The notes under the pieces: model-generated
What the model was told of the DNA's origin: nothing
Databases searched by the model: none
The model's input: the letters and a program-made list of their open reading frames with translations, nothing else
Source: Elysia crispata
Taxonomy: Eukaryota > Mollusca > Gastropoda > Plakobranchidae
Length of the DNA stretch: 64,000 bases
Assembly: GCA_033675545.1 (NCBI GenBank)
Contig: JAWDGP010004932.1
Span: forward strand, 176,001-240,000
Direction of reading: 5' to 3'
In this document: one piece after another, positions 31,201 through 41,033 of the stretch
Layout: every line of letters starts with the position of its first letter
Numbering within the stretch: the stretch's first letter is position 1
Made by a program: the position numbers and the translations under genes

Positions 31201-32066
31201 TCTACCGCCTGGTCCCCGTTGACCTTGACCCCCAGGTCCGCCTGGACCTCTACCGCCAGGTCCGCGTTGACCTTGACCCCCAGATCCGCCTGGACCTCTA
31301 CCGCCTGGTCCCCGTTGACCTTGACCCCCAGGTCCGCCTGGACCTCTATCGCCAGGTCCGCGTTGACCTTGACCGCCGGGTCCGCGTTGACCTTGACCCT
31401 CAGCTCCATCTTCACCTGCTCCGCCTGGTGGGCCTCTACCTCTTCCTCTGCCCCGACCTCTTCCTCTCTAAAGAAAGAAAGAAAAAAACCAATCATTACT
31501 GTGAATAAGAACTGGATTGATACATCCAAGACGCCTGAAAATATTTTTCAAACCATAGCAACGCTGTGTCTTGAACACAACTCAAGGAAGTGGTGGCGGC
31601 ACATAAGGTTTTATAAAGCTCGGCTTCTATTTCTGTTATTCTTATATAGGTTAGAACCGTAAGTGACATCCACAAAAAATGTTGAATTTAGGAATGTTTG
31701 AAGCGGAAAAATTTGAGGGGCGTCTGAATTTTTATGAATATTAGGCTAAAAGTTCATTGAGTGACAGGCAACTACATCTTTTTAATAGACAAAAATAAAG
31801 GATCTACTTTATGAGAATAAAAAACAAAACAAAAAGGAGACATATAAAAAGCTCCGAAAAATAATGAGCTCTTATTGATTTTAAGACAAATGGGGGGGGG
31901 GGGGGGGGGAGGGGAGAGACCCTCTCTGACTAATGAATGTAAAATATCTTTATTTTATTTTGGAGCATTATATTGTTGCAGTAAAGAACAAGAGATAGAA
32001 AGGAAGAGAGTGAGAAAGAGAGAGAGATAGAAAGATAGAAAGATAGAAAGATAGATAGATAGAAAG

Positions 32067-32149
<83 letters not shown>

Positions 32150-32253
32150 GATAGATAGATAAATGAAAATATTGATAGTTATTAAACAGACAGTGAAGCA
32201 ATGAGATTAAGAGACAGATAGAAAAGTCACAGATAGAGAGACAGATAGATAGG

Positions 32254-32340
<87 letters not shown>

Positions 32341-32431
32341 ATGAAAATATTGATAGTTATTAAACAGACAGTGAAGCAATGAGATTAAGAGACAGATAGA
32401 AAAGTCACAGATAGAGAGACAGATAGATAGG

Positions 32432-32490
<59 letters not shown>

Positions 32491-32758
32491 CTTGATAGAT
32501 TGATAGATAAATAGTGAGAGAGAGACAGATAGACAGAGACAGAGAGACAGATAGACAAACACAAACTAAGATAGACAGGCAGACCTAGATAAAAACATAG
32601 GCAGAAACTAAAAACACACTGCCACAGATAATGCCCGAAACAATGTCATTGTAAAGATTAGTGGACCATGACCACTAACTCACCTGCGCCTCAGTAAGCG
32701 AAAGTCCCAACAGGACTACAATCAGCAAAACCGCTGTCAGTTTAGCGCTGAATCCCAT
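28151..32758 (-). CDS. Secreted BRICHOS-type protein with Arg-Gly-rich N- and C-terminal tails (six exons, complete)
   Basis: Exons 32758-32684, 31467-31064, 30157-30064, 29633-29529, 28780-28627 and 28275-28151 join in matching phases to 318 residues. Residues 1-25 are a signal peptide (MGFSAKLTAVLLIVVLLGLS). Residues 26-37 are RG repeats, and about 50-125 are 16-residue GGQGQRGPGGRGPGGP repeats. Residues about 138-275 resemble a BRICHOS domain: LYDFSGVTGVVAIRP matches the VYDYQ...AYKP segment of proSP-C. The only two mature cysteines (C204, C265) and D185 fit the family's Cys pair and Asp, and RFCGFAGVVV matches LCGEVPLYYI. Four N-glycosylation sequons occur (N143, N161, N226, N288). The tail ends GRGRGRGRGRV. 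BRICHOS proproteins often carry a mature peptide and a chaperone-like domain; here a cationic mucus, matrix or defence peptide is possible but unproven. Confidence 0.78.
28627..28780 (-). CDS. BRICHOS gene exon 5: domain end with second Cys
   Basis: Fifty-one codons plus one base include EKLPRDATEALYEAQPG and LKRFCGFAGVVVAAP. Acceptor GTCCTCAG and donor GGAG/GTACGT. The acceptor is the first unit of a four-copy tandem repeat. Confidence 0.82.
28781..29018 (-). repeat. 60-61-bp tandem repeat, four copies, each carrying the exon 5 acceptor sequence
   Basis: Units start (on the + strand) with CTGAGGACG at 28781, 28841, 28902 and 28963. On the gene's strand each ends in CGTCCTCAG, the sequence of the real exon 5 acceptor. 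The unit next to the exon is the most diverged. Confidence 0.93.
29529..29633 (-). CDS. BRICHOS gene exon 4: domain core with first Cys
   Basis: Thirty-five codons in phase 0 read VVAIRPRGGFFPCFITDTT and end GVSTLN. Acceptor ATCTCCAG and donor AAT/GTGAGT. C204 lies here. Confidence 0.82.
29942..30003. repeat. (CATA)n microsatellite
   Basis: CATA/TGTA-type repeat in the BRICHOS gene intron between exons 3 and 4, ending about 60 bp from exon 3. Confidence 0.93.
30064..30157 (-). CDS. BRICHOS gene exon 3: first half of BRICHOS-like domain
   Basis: One base completes Glu160, then 31 codons run from NKSIVIAGSRGNREAGF through LYDFSGVTG. Acceptor TTCTCCAG and donor GGG/GTAGGT. It includes the putative conserved Asp (D185). 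Confidence 0.82.
31064..31467 (-). CDS. BRICHOS gene exon 2: RG-rich and GPGGQGQR repeats
   Basis: Acceptor CTTTAG and donor GA/GTAAGT enclose 134 codons plus two bases. It encodes six RG pairs, then 48-bp repeats of GGQGQRGP alternating with GGRGPGG(P/S/Q), then DVYIWNQTLSTGDVVVERV. It is not a strict collagen Gly-X-Y pattern. Confidence 0.85.
31990..32525. repeat. (GATA)n tract with a 178-bp tandem duplication, BRICHOS intron 1
   Basis: Long GATA runs surround a unique segment starting AAATGAAAATATTGATAG. It occurs at 32161 and again at 32339 with its flanking GATA run, so the whole block was duplicated with a 178-bp period. A G run lies just before it (31892-31909). Confidence 0.93.
32684..32758 (-). 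CDS. BRICHOS gene exon 1: signal peptide
   Basis: ATG at 32758-32756 starts 25 codons: a short polar start, a hydrophobic core AVLLIVVLLGLSL and TEAQ. The donor is CAG/GTGAGT, phase 0. A TATA box about 200 bp upstream supports this as the first coding exon. Confidence 0.85.
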
Positions 32759-32952
32759 ATTGAAGTTGGTTCCTGTTGTCGTGCTATATCTACCTAGCTG
32801 CAACTTCTTTTGTCAAAAAGAAAAAAAGGTTCTTGGTTGTTTCAAAATTTGGTTCTACGGTGTTTCCTCGCTAAGCTTGATGTCCTTAAGTTTCTTGTTG
32901 TGTTGTTCGGTTTCTTCAGTTGTTGTGTTGCTGTGTCTCTCACCGCGGTCAG

Positions 32953-32959
32953 TTTTATA
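32953..32959 (-). promoter_or_regulatory. TATA box of the BRICHOS gene
   Basis: TATAAAA on the - strand lies 195 bp upstream of the start codon in a less AT-rich context (AAATGTTATAAAACTGACC). A start site near 32925 would give a 5' UTR of about 165 bases. A TATA promoter fits a highly expressed, tissue-specific secreted product. Confidence 0.55.
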
Positions 32960-33259
32960 ACATTTCGTCCGGCCGCCTGATGTCCTGTTGCGCGGATTCT
33001 GTCGCCTGTTACTCCAAGGTCAGGCGTACGAGGCGACGCCAGTGAAGTACGTCATCAACGCTTGTCATTAAACAGGCTTACAGGTGACGTTGGTCATAAC
33101 TCGAGGCAACTTTGGATGTCACGACAGGTATTATAAATTATGAGAGATTCTTGGTCATGAATCATGATTAATGCTGCTACTAAAGCTCAAAAACTAACTC
33201 AATTCTATTTCGAGGAAGTCGGACATGGAGGTTTTTGTTTTTCAAAAGAACATGCCAAG

Positions 33260-33371
<112 letters not shown>

Positions 33372-33869
33372 ACAATGCTTTGTGTTAACTTCAAATAAGC
33401 AAAAATTGTATTAAACTATGGATTTTATGAAGAGACACCAAAAAAAAAATAGCCTTAAAATCTATTTTTCAAAAGAGTTGATATTGAGAACAATGCTTTG
33501 TGTTATCTTCATTAATGAGAGAAAATTGCATCAACAAAGTTTCAGGATTCTATGAAAAAACACCGAAAAGGAGAAAAATGCTCTTAAACTCTATTTTCCC
33601 AGATGTTCAAACACCCAATGTCCACGGTTCATTCGTATTAAATGTGACCTTTTAAAAAAAACGGCTTTACGCAATTATTATCTTCGTTAGGAGTTTTTTT
33701 TCATTTCCGTGACTAGGTTTATTTAATTTTTTTTTATTCATATAAAAAAACTTTAGGCTTCACTGATTGGTGAGCGTCTTGCGTGCTTGGTTGAGCGTTT
33801 AGGGGAATATCCAATAACCAATTGATTGAGATAAACTTCAACTACAGGACGAGATCTAGTAAATCGATG

Positions 33870-34610
33870 TGACACTGTAGAGAGCCCAATAACTTGAACA
33901 AGGGGAAAAATAAAAATGAAAAAAAAAAACCAAAACAAACAAGCAAATCCGCTATAGATCTTAGAACAAGTGCCTTATGAAATCAATGAAGAGCTTTACG
34001 ATAACATTTTTCTTTTAATTCAGGCCTAGGGTACATAAGATATACGATTGATTATCATAGTATCCCTTTGAAGTGCAGTGCATGTTTGATGGTTTTATAC
34101 AATTTGTTGTACATCTTCTCAAGAGCGGGATAGTTCTCAAACTGTAAAGAGCCCAATGATTTGAGCAAGGTGAAATAAAAAACACTCTAGACCTTATAGC
34201 GAGCGCCTTATGAAACTAATCAAGAGCTTCACGTTATTTTTTTTAAATTCAGCCCTGGGGTACACGAAATATTATCGAGAGATTATCATACTATCTTTTT
34301 TTTTTAAGTGCACTGGGTTTTATAGAGTTTGTTGTTCATCTTCTCAAGAGGAAGATAGTTCTTTGACTGTATAGAGCCCAATGATTTGAGCAAGGGGGAA
34401 AAAAAAAAAACCCAGCTAGACCTTAGAGCAAGCGCCTTATGAAACCGATGAAGAGCTCTACATTGTTTTTTTTTTTTTTTTTTAATCAGTCCTAGGGTAC
34501 ACGAAATATTATCGAGAGATGGTCATAGTATCGCTTTGAGTGCACTGCATGTTTGATGGTTTTATACAATTTGTTGCACATCTTCTCAGCAGCGAGATAG
34601 ATCTAAATGT
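33870..34610. repeat. Diverged tandem repeat, about 225-267-bp period, three copies
   Basis: The anchor GAGCCCAAT recurs at 33882, 34149 and 34374. It is each time followed by (G)AGCAAG or GAACAAG, a GCCTTATGAAA block, a CTAGGGTACA-type block and CTTCTCAAGAG or CTTCTCAGCAG. No coding sense is visible. It is bounded by an (AAC)n run at about 34640. Confidence 0.75.
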
Positions 34611-36797
34611 CTAAATGTGTAACAATAAAATAAAAAAAAACCCCAACAACAACAACAACAACAAAAAAACCCTAATCGCTGTGCTTAATTTGTTGTCACT
34701 GAAGCAATTGCACCGGATAAAAGGAATTCAAGGCAGGTGCCCATAATCTTTTTGATCTTACACATTGGCTGTCTAGAGAATAATTGAGAAGGAATAAAAA
34801 AAAAATTCAAATAGAAATAAACTTTTCGTCCACACAATATCAAAGAAAAAAATCGAAACTCAAGATTGAATGAACTGAAGGTATAACAATTCCTTTATTA
34901 TAAGGCTAATTAGATGAGAATAAAAAAGAAAGTCTAGATGTTAACTTCTGTATTAGAATTCATAAGTATCCATTTATTCCTATCTTCATGATAATAGCAA
35001 AATGATCTATAAATAAATTTATACTTTTTATATCAGGAGCTTACAACTCTTACTTTTTTCTTTCTTTTACTGAGGCAGCTATGATTTCACTTGTTTTTTT
35101 TTTTTTACGACAATTTTTGTTTATCTTTCCCTTTGCCAAATTTAGGCTCTAATAATTTTATATATTTTCCCCTCTATCTCGTATAAAGTTTCGCAAATTC
35201 TCAAGACTAAATCATTCTTCATCAGTAATAAACTTTTCATTGTAACATCTATATTTCCTGCCTTTTATTTCTGTGCCACTTATTCCTAATTTATCTATCT
35301 ATCTATAAATCTCTCTGTCTCCTTATCTATTTGATTTTTTGTCAACAGCCGTGAATCTCTCACTTCCTCTTTGTCTGTATGCCCCCCTTCCCCCCCCCCC
35401 CCCCCTTTGCACCCCAAAAACACACTTCTCTCTCTCTCTCTCTCTTTTTCCTTTCTCCTTCCCTCTGTTTCAATCGCTCTGTTTCTATATTTTCCTTGCC
35501 CTACGGATTGATGAGCTCAACTTTCTGTGAATCACTCAGCAGTGGTTAGAATTAACAACTTCACTTTTCGTCTGACAATGTAATGATTACATAACGTAAT
35601 ATTTTCTAAATGGTTAAAAAAATATATATCGTTCCTTGATACATTTTACTGGCAAATTTAATATTTCTATTACTCACCTTTATACTCTCTCAAAAGCAAA
35701 TAATAATTTCTCTTGACACTAAGAAAAAGCGTACGGTTCTTTCTCCTATGAAAAACAGCCCCGCTGACGGATAAGAAAAGCTGATAAGAGAGGAAGAATA
35801 AAAGTGATATAAACATTTTCATGTACAATTTCTGTTTATTTTATTGTATTTTTATTTACCAGAGATAATAATTTTGCAGGCTCCAACATCCGTGTTTAAC
35901 TCTTTAGTGAAAATCGCTTTCTTTCCTTTGTTATTTTATGGACTTTGGCCTGACCTTGATTTTGAAGTAATGTATATAGTCTGTTGAAATGGGTGTGACA
36001 AAGTTTATGTGTTTGGGTGTATCTCTATATGATCATTATGCTAGAGGGGTAGGTTCTGGAAACATATCTCCCAGTAGAATCTCTCCTTCTCTCTCTCTCT
36101 CTCTCTCTCTGTGTCTCTGTCTGTCTGTCTCTTCTATTTTTCATCTCTCTCTCTGTCTGTCTGTCTCTTCTATTTTTCATCTCTCTCTCTTTCTCTCTCT
36201 CTCAACCGCTCTCTGCTGCACCTTTCCTTTCTCCGCCACAAGTAGACAAAAAATAAATTATTATGAGCATGCCATCAAGGTAAATAAAAAGCTAGGCCGT
36301 TTGCCTTCACATAAATTAACTTAGTCTGGAACCTCGTCTTTTCTTTTTTGCTTTGCCCTGAGGACAGTTTACTTGATATCCAGCTTAAGTCTGATATGAC
36401 ATTGTTGTGAGGCAGGCCTAAAAATGCTTTAATTCTCCCACGAAGAGTTCTAATTTGTACCCCTTTCCTCAACCGTTTTTTTTTTAACTTTCATCATGTA
36501 GGAATGGTCAACTGATAAGAATTCTCATAAGGCAACGCATATTTTCATTCTTTTTAAAGAGATGCATTAAGTTATACTGAACTTTTTAGAAAGGTCTTTA
36601 TAAACAATTTTGAAGATATAATTATAATAAGTCTGTTTTGCCGTATTATGTCATGCAAAGAACGGGTTTTCTTTCATGGCAAGCACCTTGGGTACGGACT
36701 GTCGCAAGGCTTGACCTTCACTCCTGAGCGATTTCTTTACGTCCAAAAATAAATTGGGTTTCACAACTCCTTGGAGCAAGGCCAGCATGTCGTGTAA
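34611..36797. other. Intergenic DNA with CT tracts
   Basis: It contains a C run (35390-35405) and CT/CTGT microsatellites (about 35427-35445 and 36086-36205). I recognised no gene. Confidence 0.5.
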
Positions 36798-37222
36798 TGC
36801 GGGCCCTCCACTACGCAGATCTATCGTCAAGCCATACGATCAGGCGTAGCTTGACGATAGATCCCCATTGTGTGGGGCGAAATCGTATTCAGATTCATCT
36901 GAATCCGATGGACAGATCTGAGCCGCTGAGATATCAAGCAGTGCTTGATATTTTCAGAATGGTCGTCAGTCAGCTTAGGCGGGACGAAAAAAAGTGGAGT
37001 AAAAATTGTTGAATTTTGCAAATCTGACTTTAGAATCGAATTCACCGTCGAATTTCCATGTAGAATGATACTAAATAACAAGGGCTTACGCATTTAATAT
37101 TGTGGTTTTTATTTTAAATCTGCTCGCCGCGATTTCTATCGTCTGTCCGTTTGAATCAGTTCAAACATCAGATGGCTTGATCGTATGGCTTGACGATAGA
37201 TCTGCGTAGTGGAGGGCCCGCA
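36798..37222. mobile_element. 425-bp MITE with long terminal inverted repeats and TAA target-site duplication
   Basis: The ends are perfect inverted repeats of about 44 bp beginning TGCGGGCCCTCCACTACGCA. They are flanked by TAA at 36795-36797 and 37223-37225. A 3-bp TAA/TNA duplication is typical of PIF/Harbinger elements. The left end also has a nested hairpin: GATCTATCGTCAAGC is repeated inverted 16 bp further in. It has no transposase gene, so it is non-autonomous. Near-identical ends suggest recent insertion. Confidence 0.85.
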
Positions 37223-37911
37223 TAAGAGTTGAATTCGAGGCTCCCTAAAATACAAGCCAAGTCACCGAAGTGAAGAAACTTTTCAGTAAGTGTAAGAGTG
37301 AGCTATAACACTCAACTATTGGCAGACTTAGGACAGTTCTACAATTTTGTTGTGTTGTCCCGTAGGCCCAATTATAAATGTGTTCTGAGCACAATTCTGT
37401 CGTAACTATGCCCAAAAGTGAAAGGAAATACATGTAGATCACTATAACTCAAACAAGAAAAAGTTTTTTCACTTCTATGACTTGGTCTGTATTTTAGACA
37501 CCCTCGGTGGGATTCCGTTCTCGCAGTTGTCCGAGTGCTGTGCCAAGTAGATCTAAAATAACTGTAGTTGTGGCAGCATTCAGGCATGGACTTTGCTTCC
37601 ACTTCTAGGTCGGACCAGCATATAAGGTTGTGAACAGCCTGTTGGCAAACCAGATCAGGAGATATGAAAATCTCATTTGTAGCTGAATAATTGGCGTGAA
37701 ATCAATTATTCTTTGGCTGACAAATTATTTGAGTGAAACATTATATGTATATATGTGTGCCTCTCTCTGACACTCTCTATCTCTCTTCCTCTCTCACTCT
37801 CTCTCTCTCTTCTCTCTTTCTCACACACATTATATGTATATGTGTGTGTGTGTGGTGTGTGTGAGACGGAGAGAAGAGAGATAGAGAGAGTGAAAGATAT
37901 AGATAGATAGA

Positions 37912-38040
<129 letters not shown>

Positions 38041-38185
38041 AACATAGAAGAGACTTTACAACATTTATGAAGAAGCCCATCTACAAGATGAATTAAGTTC
38101 ATCACAAATGGCCAATCGTGATCGGGACTAACACGTCCACTCTGACATCCACAAGATGCTGTCCGCGGCTTCGATCTCAAAATAA

Positions 38186-38277
38186 CAAAATTACCTTTAA
38201 TTACTCTTGTTACAATGTAAGTGTATATATAAAAATTTTATATATATTTGTAACAAGAGTAATCAAAGGTAATTTTG
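38186..38277. mobile_element. 92-bp palindromic element flanked by TAA
   Basis: Arms of about 30 bp (CAAAATTACCTTTAATTACT on the left and its inverted copy on the right, one mismatch) surround an AT-rich loop. TAA lies on both sides (38183-38185 and 38278-38280). This looks like a very short PIF/Harbinger-like MITE, though it could be a simple cruciform. Confidence 0.6.
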
Positions 38278-38295
38278 TAATAGTTTGAAGATAAG

Positions 38296-38371
38296 TTGGA
38301 ATAACTGGTAAGAGCGCTCAACTATGGGAGCATTTCATAGATTTTCATTAAGGTAAGATCTTCTATATCTA

Positions 38372-38422
<51 letters not shown>

Positions 38423-38560
38423 ATATATATAGACTCTCATTCATCCATAGCCATGTATGTAGTTTAGTAACACGGGTGTTCCGGAGCCAAATAAACTCAT
38501 AGGCTTGCCAAATGGACTTAGTACTGGGAGGTCCCGGGTTCAATTCCCCAACTAGACTCT
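38296..38560 (+). mobile_element. Interrupted or composite tRNA-derived SINE remnant
   Basis: ACTGGTAAGAGCGCTCAAC at 38304 looks like a tRNA D-arm/A box. GGTCCCGGGTTCAATTCCCC at about 38531 looks like a T-arm/B box. They are about 230 bp apart instead of about 50, with a (TATC)n run (about 38366-38431) between them. Either expansion of a microsatellite split one head or two remnants lie side by side. Confidence 0.45.
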
Positions 38561-40459
38561 CTCTTGGTGAGCTGTGCTGAAAAGATTCCTCTGAAAATTA
38601 GAGGACGTTGAAATAATAAAAGGAAATTGTCCCGATGTTTAGACCAACTATGCCATCTGAACAAAATTGATAAGCAGAATCTAACGTGTAGAGTGTTGAC
38701 GTCTTTCAACAATTGCAATAAACATGCTTGCATTGTCAAGATAGTATCAATATAAATAAGAATTTAAAAAACAAAACAAAACAAAACAAAAAACAACAAA
38801 ACAATTGCTAAATATGACAGGTACCCGAATTTTTTTTTATTACGTAGCTTTAAAGTATTCCACACTTCGAATTGATCTATTCGAGAAAGCATCTTCGAAA
38901 GTGTTTTCACATAATTATTTATATTTTTGGCATTTTTGCATTTTACAGTAAACGCGTCAAATCCAGCCATTTTTTTTCGTTACATCTTGGCGTTTGATTT
39001 GGTTGTAGGACAATCTACGCACAAGATGCGGGGGGAAAAGCCCAGACAAGATGGACAAAGCGTAATAAAAAATGAACCCGAATTTTGGAAACAATATTGC
39101 CGCGCAAACAAAACTAGATCTAATTCCCTTCCAGTAATAAACCAAATCTGAAACTCTGCTACTAGATTTGAACTGGTCAGCAGTTCACAGTTTACTGAGT
39201 CAGGGTCCTTCGAGTGTCTTGTTTAGGGCAACCTGTCCGCTGGGATACCTGCGTCAAACGAGACACTCGGAGAAACTTAGGGGACGTCCAACAAGGGTGA
39301 GACCCTGCAGATATCTGTGACGTCGACCTTGGTCCGGTCACGTGATTTGACGTCTCCAAAGCCATACAAAGATTTGCGTGATTCACCAACGGCGACAATC
39401 TTAGTTCTTACCTGGGCAGGCGCGGTCAAGCGTACCGTAGTGGTCACCGTTTGGAAAGTTTACGCTGTACTAAGAACGAGTCATTGGTCTTGGGTTCATC
39501 CCTCGAAATGACCCATCGTGCCCTAGGCGGATCGTGACTGGTTCAGGTGGTGCGTCAGGTGGAGTAAAGGGTTAAGGGTCGAGAATAGAACTAGAGCTAG
39601 AAACCTAGCTGCTGCGGGGCGAATCGTGTGATGTTTGTGTTTACAAACAGCGTCTTGATTGGGTCTGTTCTTTGAACCGCAGGCGCTGATTGGGGCCCAT
39701 CATTATTTTGGTTCAAGTCATGCATATCCTTTTTGCGGATGGTTTAAAAGAGTAAATTAACATTCTTGATCTTTCGTTTCTATTTAGCATGAAATACATG
39801 TATATTAATTCGCAGTGTCCGAAATCGCATTCCCTATAAATATAGTATTACATATAGATCTATATGAATTCGCAGTGTGCGCGGGGCATTTTAGTTCAGC
39901 ACTTTCAGAGCAACTGATACATGTATTGATTTTTTAAAGAAAGAAATGTTGGGGAGGTAGATAGAGATTCAGCGATTGTAGAACCTTATTACCTTGAGAT
40001 ATATATATGCATTGGATAAAGAGGGAATTGAAAAAAAAAAGAAGAAAAAACAAGGCTGTGATCTGAAGACAAAACAATTATATCATGCGCAGAGCCAATC
40101 TATTTTATATATGTATTAAATACATGTAATAATTAATCTAAAGTGTATTTGTTTTGATACAAGGATTTAACGTCATTATTTTTACTATTTAATGGTAATT
40201 ATACAGTCCATGTAGTTGTAAGCTGTAACGACTCCATGTTGAATGTGTATTCATGTATGAATGTACTGAACACATAATGCAGTAATACAGAGACCTCATA
40301 TAGTTGGCGGCTTAAGAATAACATCTAGGTTTGGCAGACCCTCTGCCTGGTTAGACTTAGAATGCAATGGCAGCTGATCCGCTGTTTGCACCGTTGACAG
40401 TATTATCTACAATGAGAGACATTTTCTCTCCACCCTTTAATCTTTCCACTTTTTTTCAG
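38561..40459. other. Intergenic DNA; possible promoter near 39320
   Basis: Around 39300-39370 the sequence is less AT-rich and contains GGTCACGTGA (E-box) and two TGACGTC (CRE-like) matches, which could belong to a promoter. I found no coding exon here. The rest is AT-rich. Confidence 0.35.
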
Positions 40460-40578
40460 AGCTTCCAGCATACACTGGCAGTGGCAGCTCGAAGGAACTC
40501 AAAACTCTGACCTTTGATGAGGTCACCATCACAGTGCGTAGCAAGGCTTGCTGGCGAGGCAGAAAGTCTAGAGGTTGA
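40460..40578 (+). CDS. Candidate terminal exon of an unrecognised + strand gene
   Basis: A pyrimidine tract and TTTTTTCAG precede two phase bases and 38 codons ending in TGA. The peptide starts LPAYTGSGSSKELKTLTF, continues DEVTITVRSKACWRGRK and ends SRG. Codon composition is protein-like and the downstream AATAAA array supports a gene end. The segment F-x-x-V-T-I-x-V...WRxRK loosely resembles the sequence before the ATPase domain of ABCG transporters, but no P-loop follows, so no function is assigned. Upstream exons were not found. Confidence 0.4.
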
Positions 40579-40724
40579 TCTGTAGTGTAACGTCGATGTC
40601 GAAATCTTATGATCAGAATTTGCATCTTTCATAATACCCAAACGCTCCTTGCCGTCTTATGGCAAAAACTTTAGAAAAATTGTAAAACTATTTTTGATTT
40701 GAGGGTGTTGAATATAACGTATCT

Positions 40725-41033
40725 CAAAAATAAACTTTGTTTCTGATTATTTTCATTTGTAACCTTGTTTAACATTTTGTGAAGACTCTTGCCTCAAAAA
40801 TAAACTTTGCTTCTGATTACATTGGGTATTTTTCTTTTGTAACCTTCTTTGACATTTTAAGACTTGCTTCAAAAATAAATTTTGCTTCTGATTACATTGG
40901 GTATTTTTCTTGTGTAACCTTGTTTGACATTTTGTGAAGACTCTTGCTTCAAAAATGAACTTTGCATCTAATTACATTGTGTATTTTTCTTGTAAAACCT
41001 TGCTTAACATTTTGTGAAGACTCTTGAAGCCTG
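40725..41033 (+). repeat. Diverged tandem repeat (70-80-bp period) repeating a polyadenylation hexamer
   Basis: Copies anchor at CAAAAATAAA 40725, 40795 and 40870, with the variant CAAAAATGAA at 40950. Each continues (C/T)TTTG...TCTGATTA or similar, then TTTGTAACCTT and ACATTTTGTGAAG. Three copies hold AATAAA, about 150-300 bp after the stop of the candidate exon. Confidence 0.8.

Noticed and set aside
31086-31529. Collagen gene
   Set aside because: Gly/Pro/Gln/Arg repeats do not keep Gly at every third position; the 16-residue unit and the downstream two-Cys domain fit a BRICHOS-type secreted protein.
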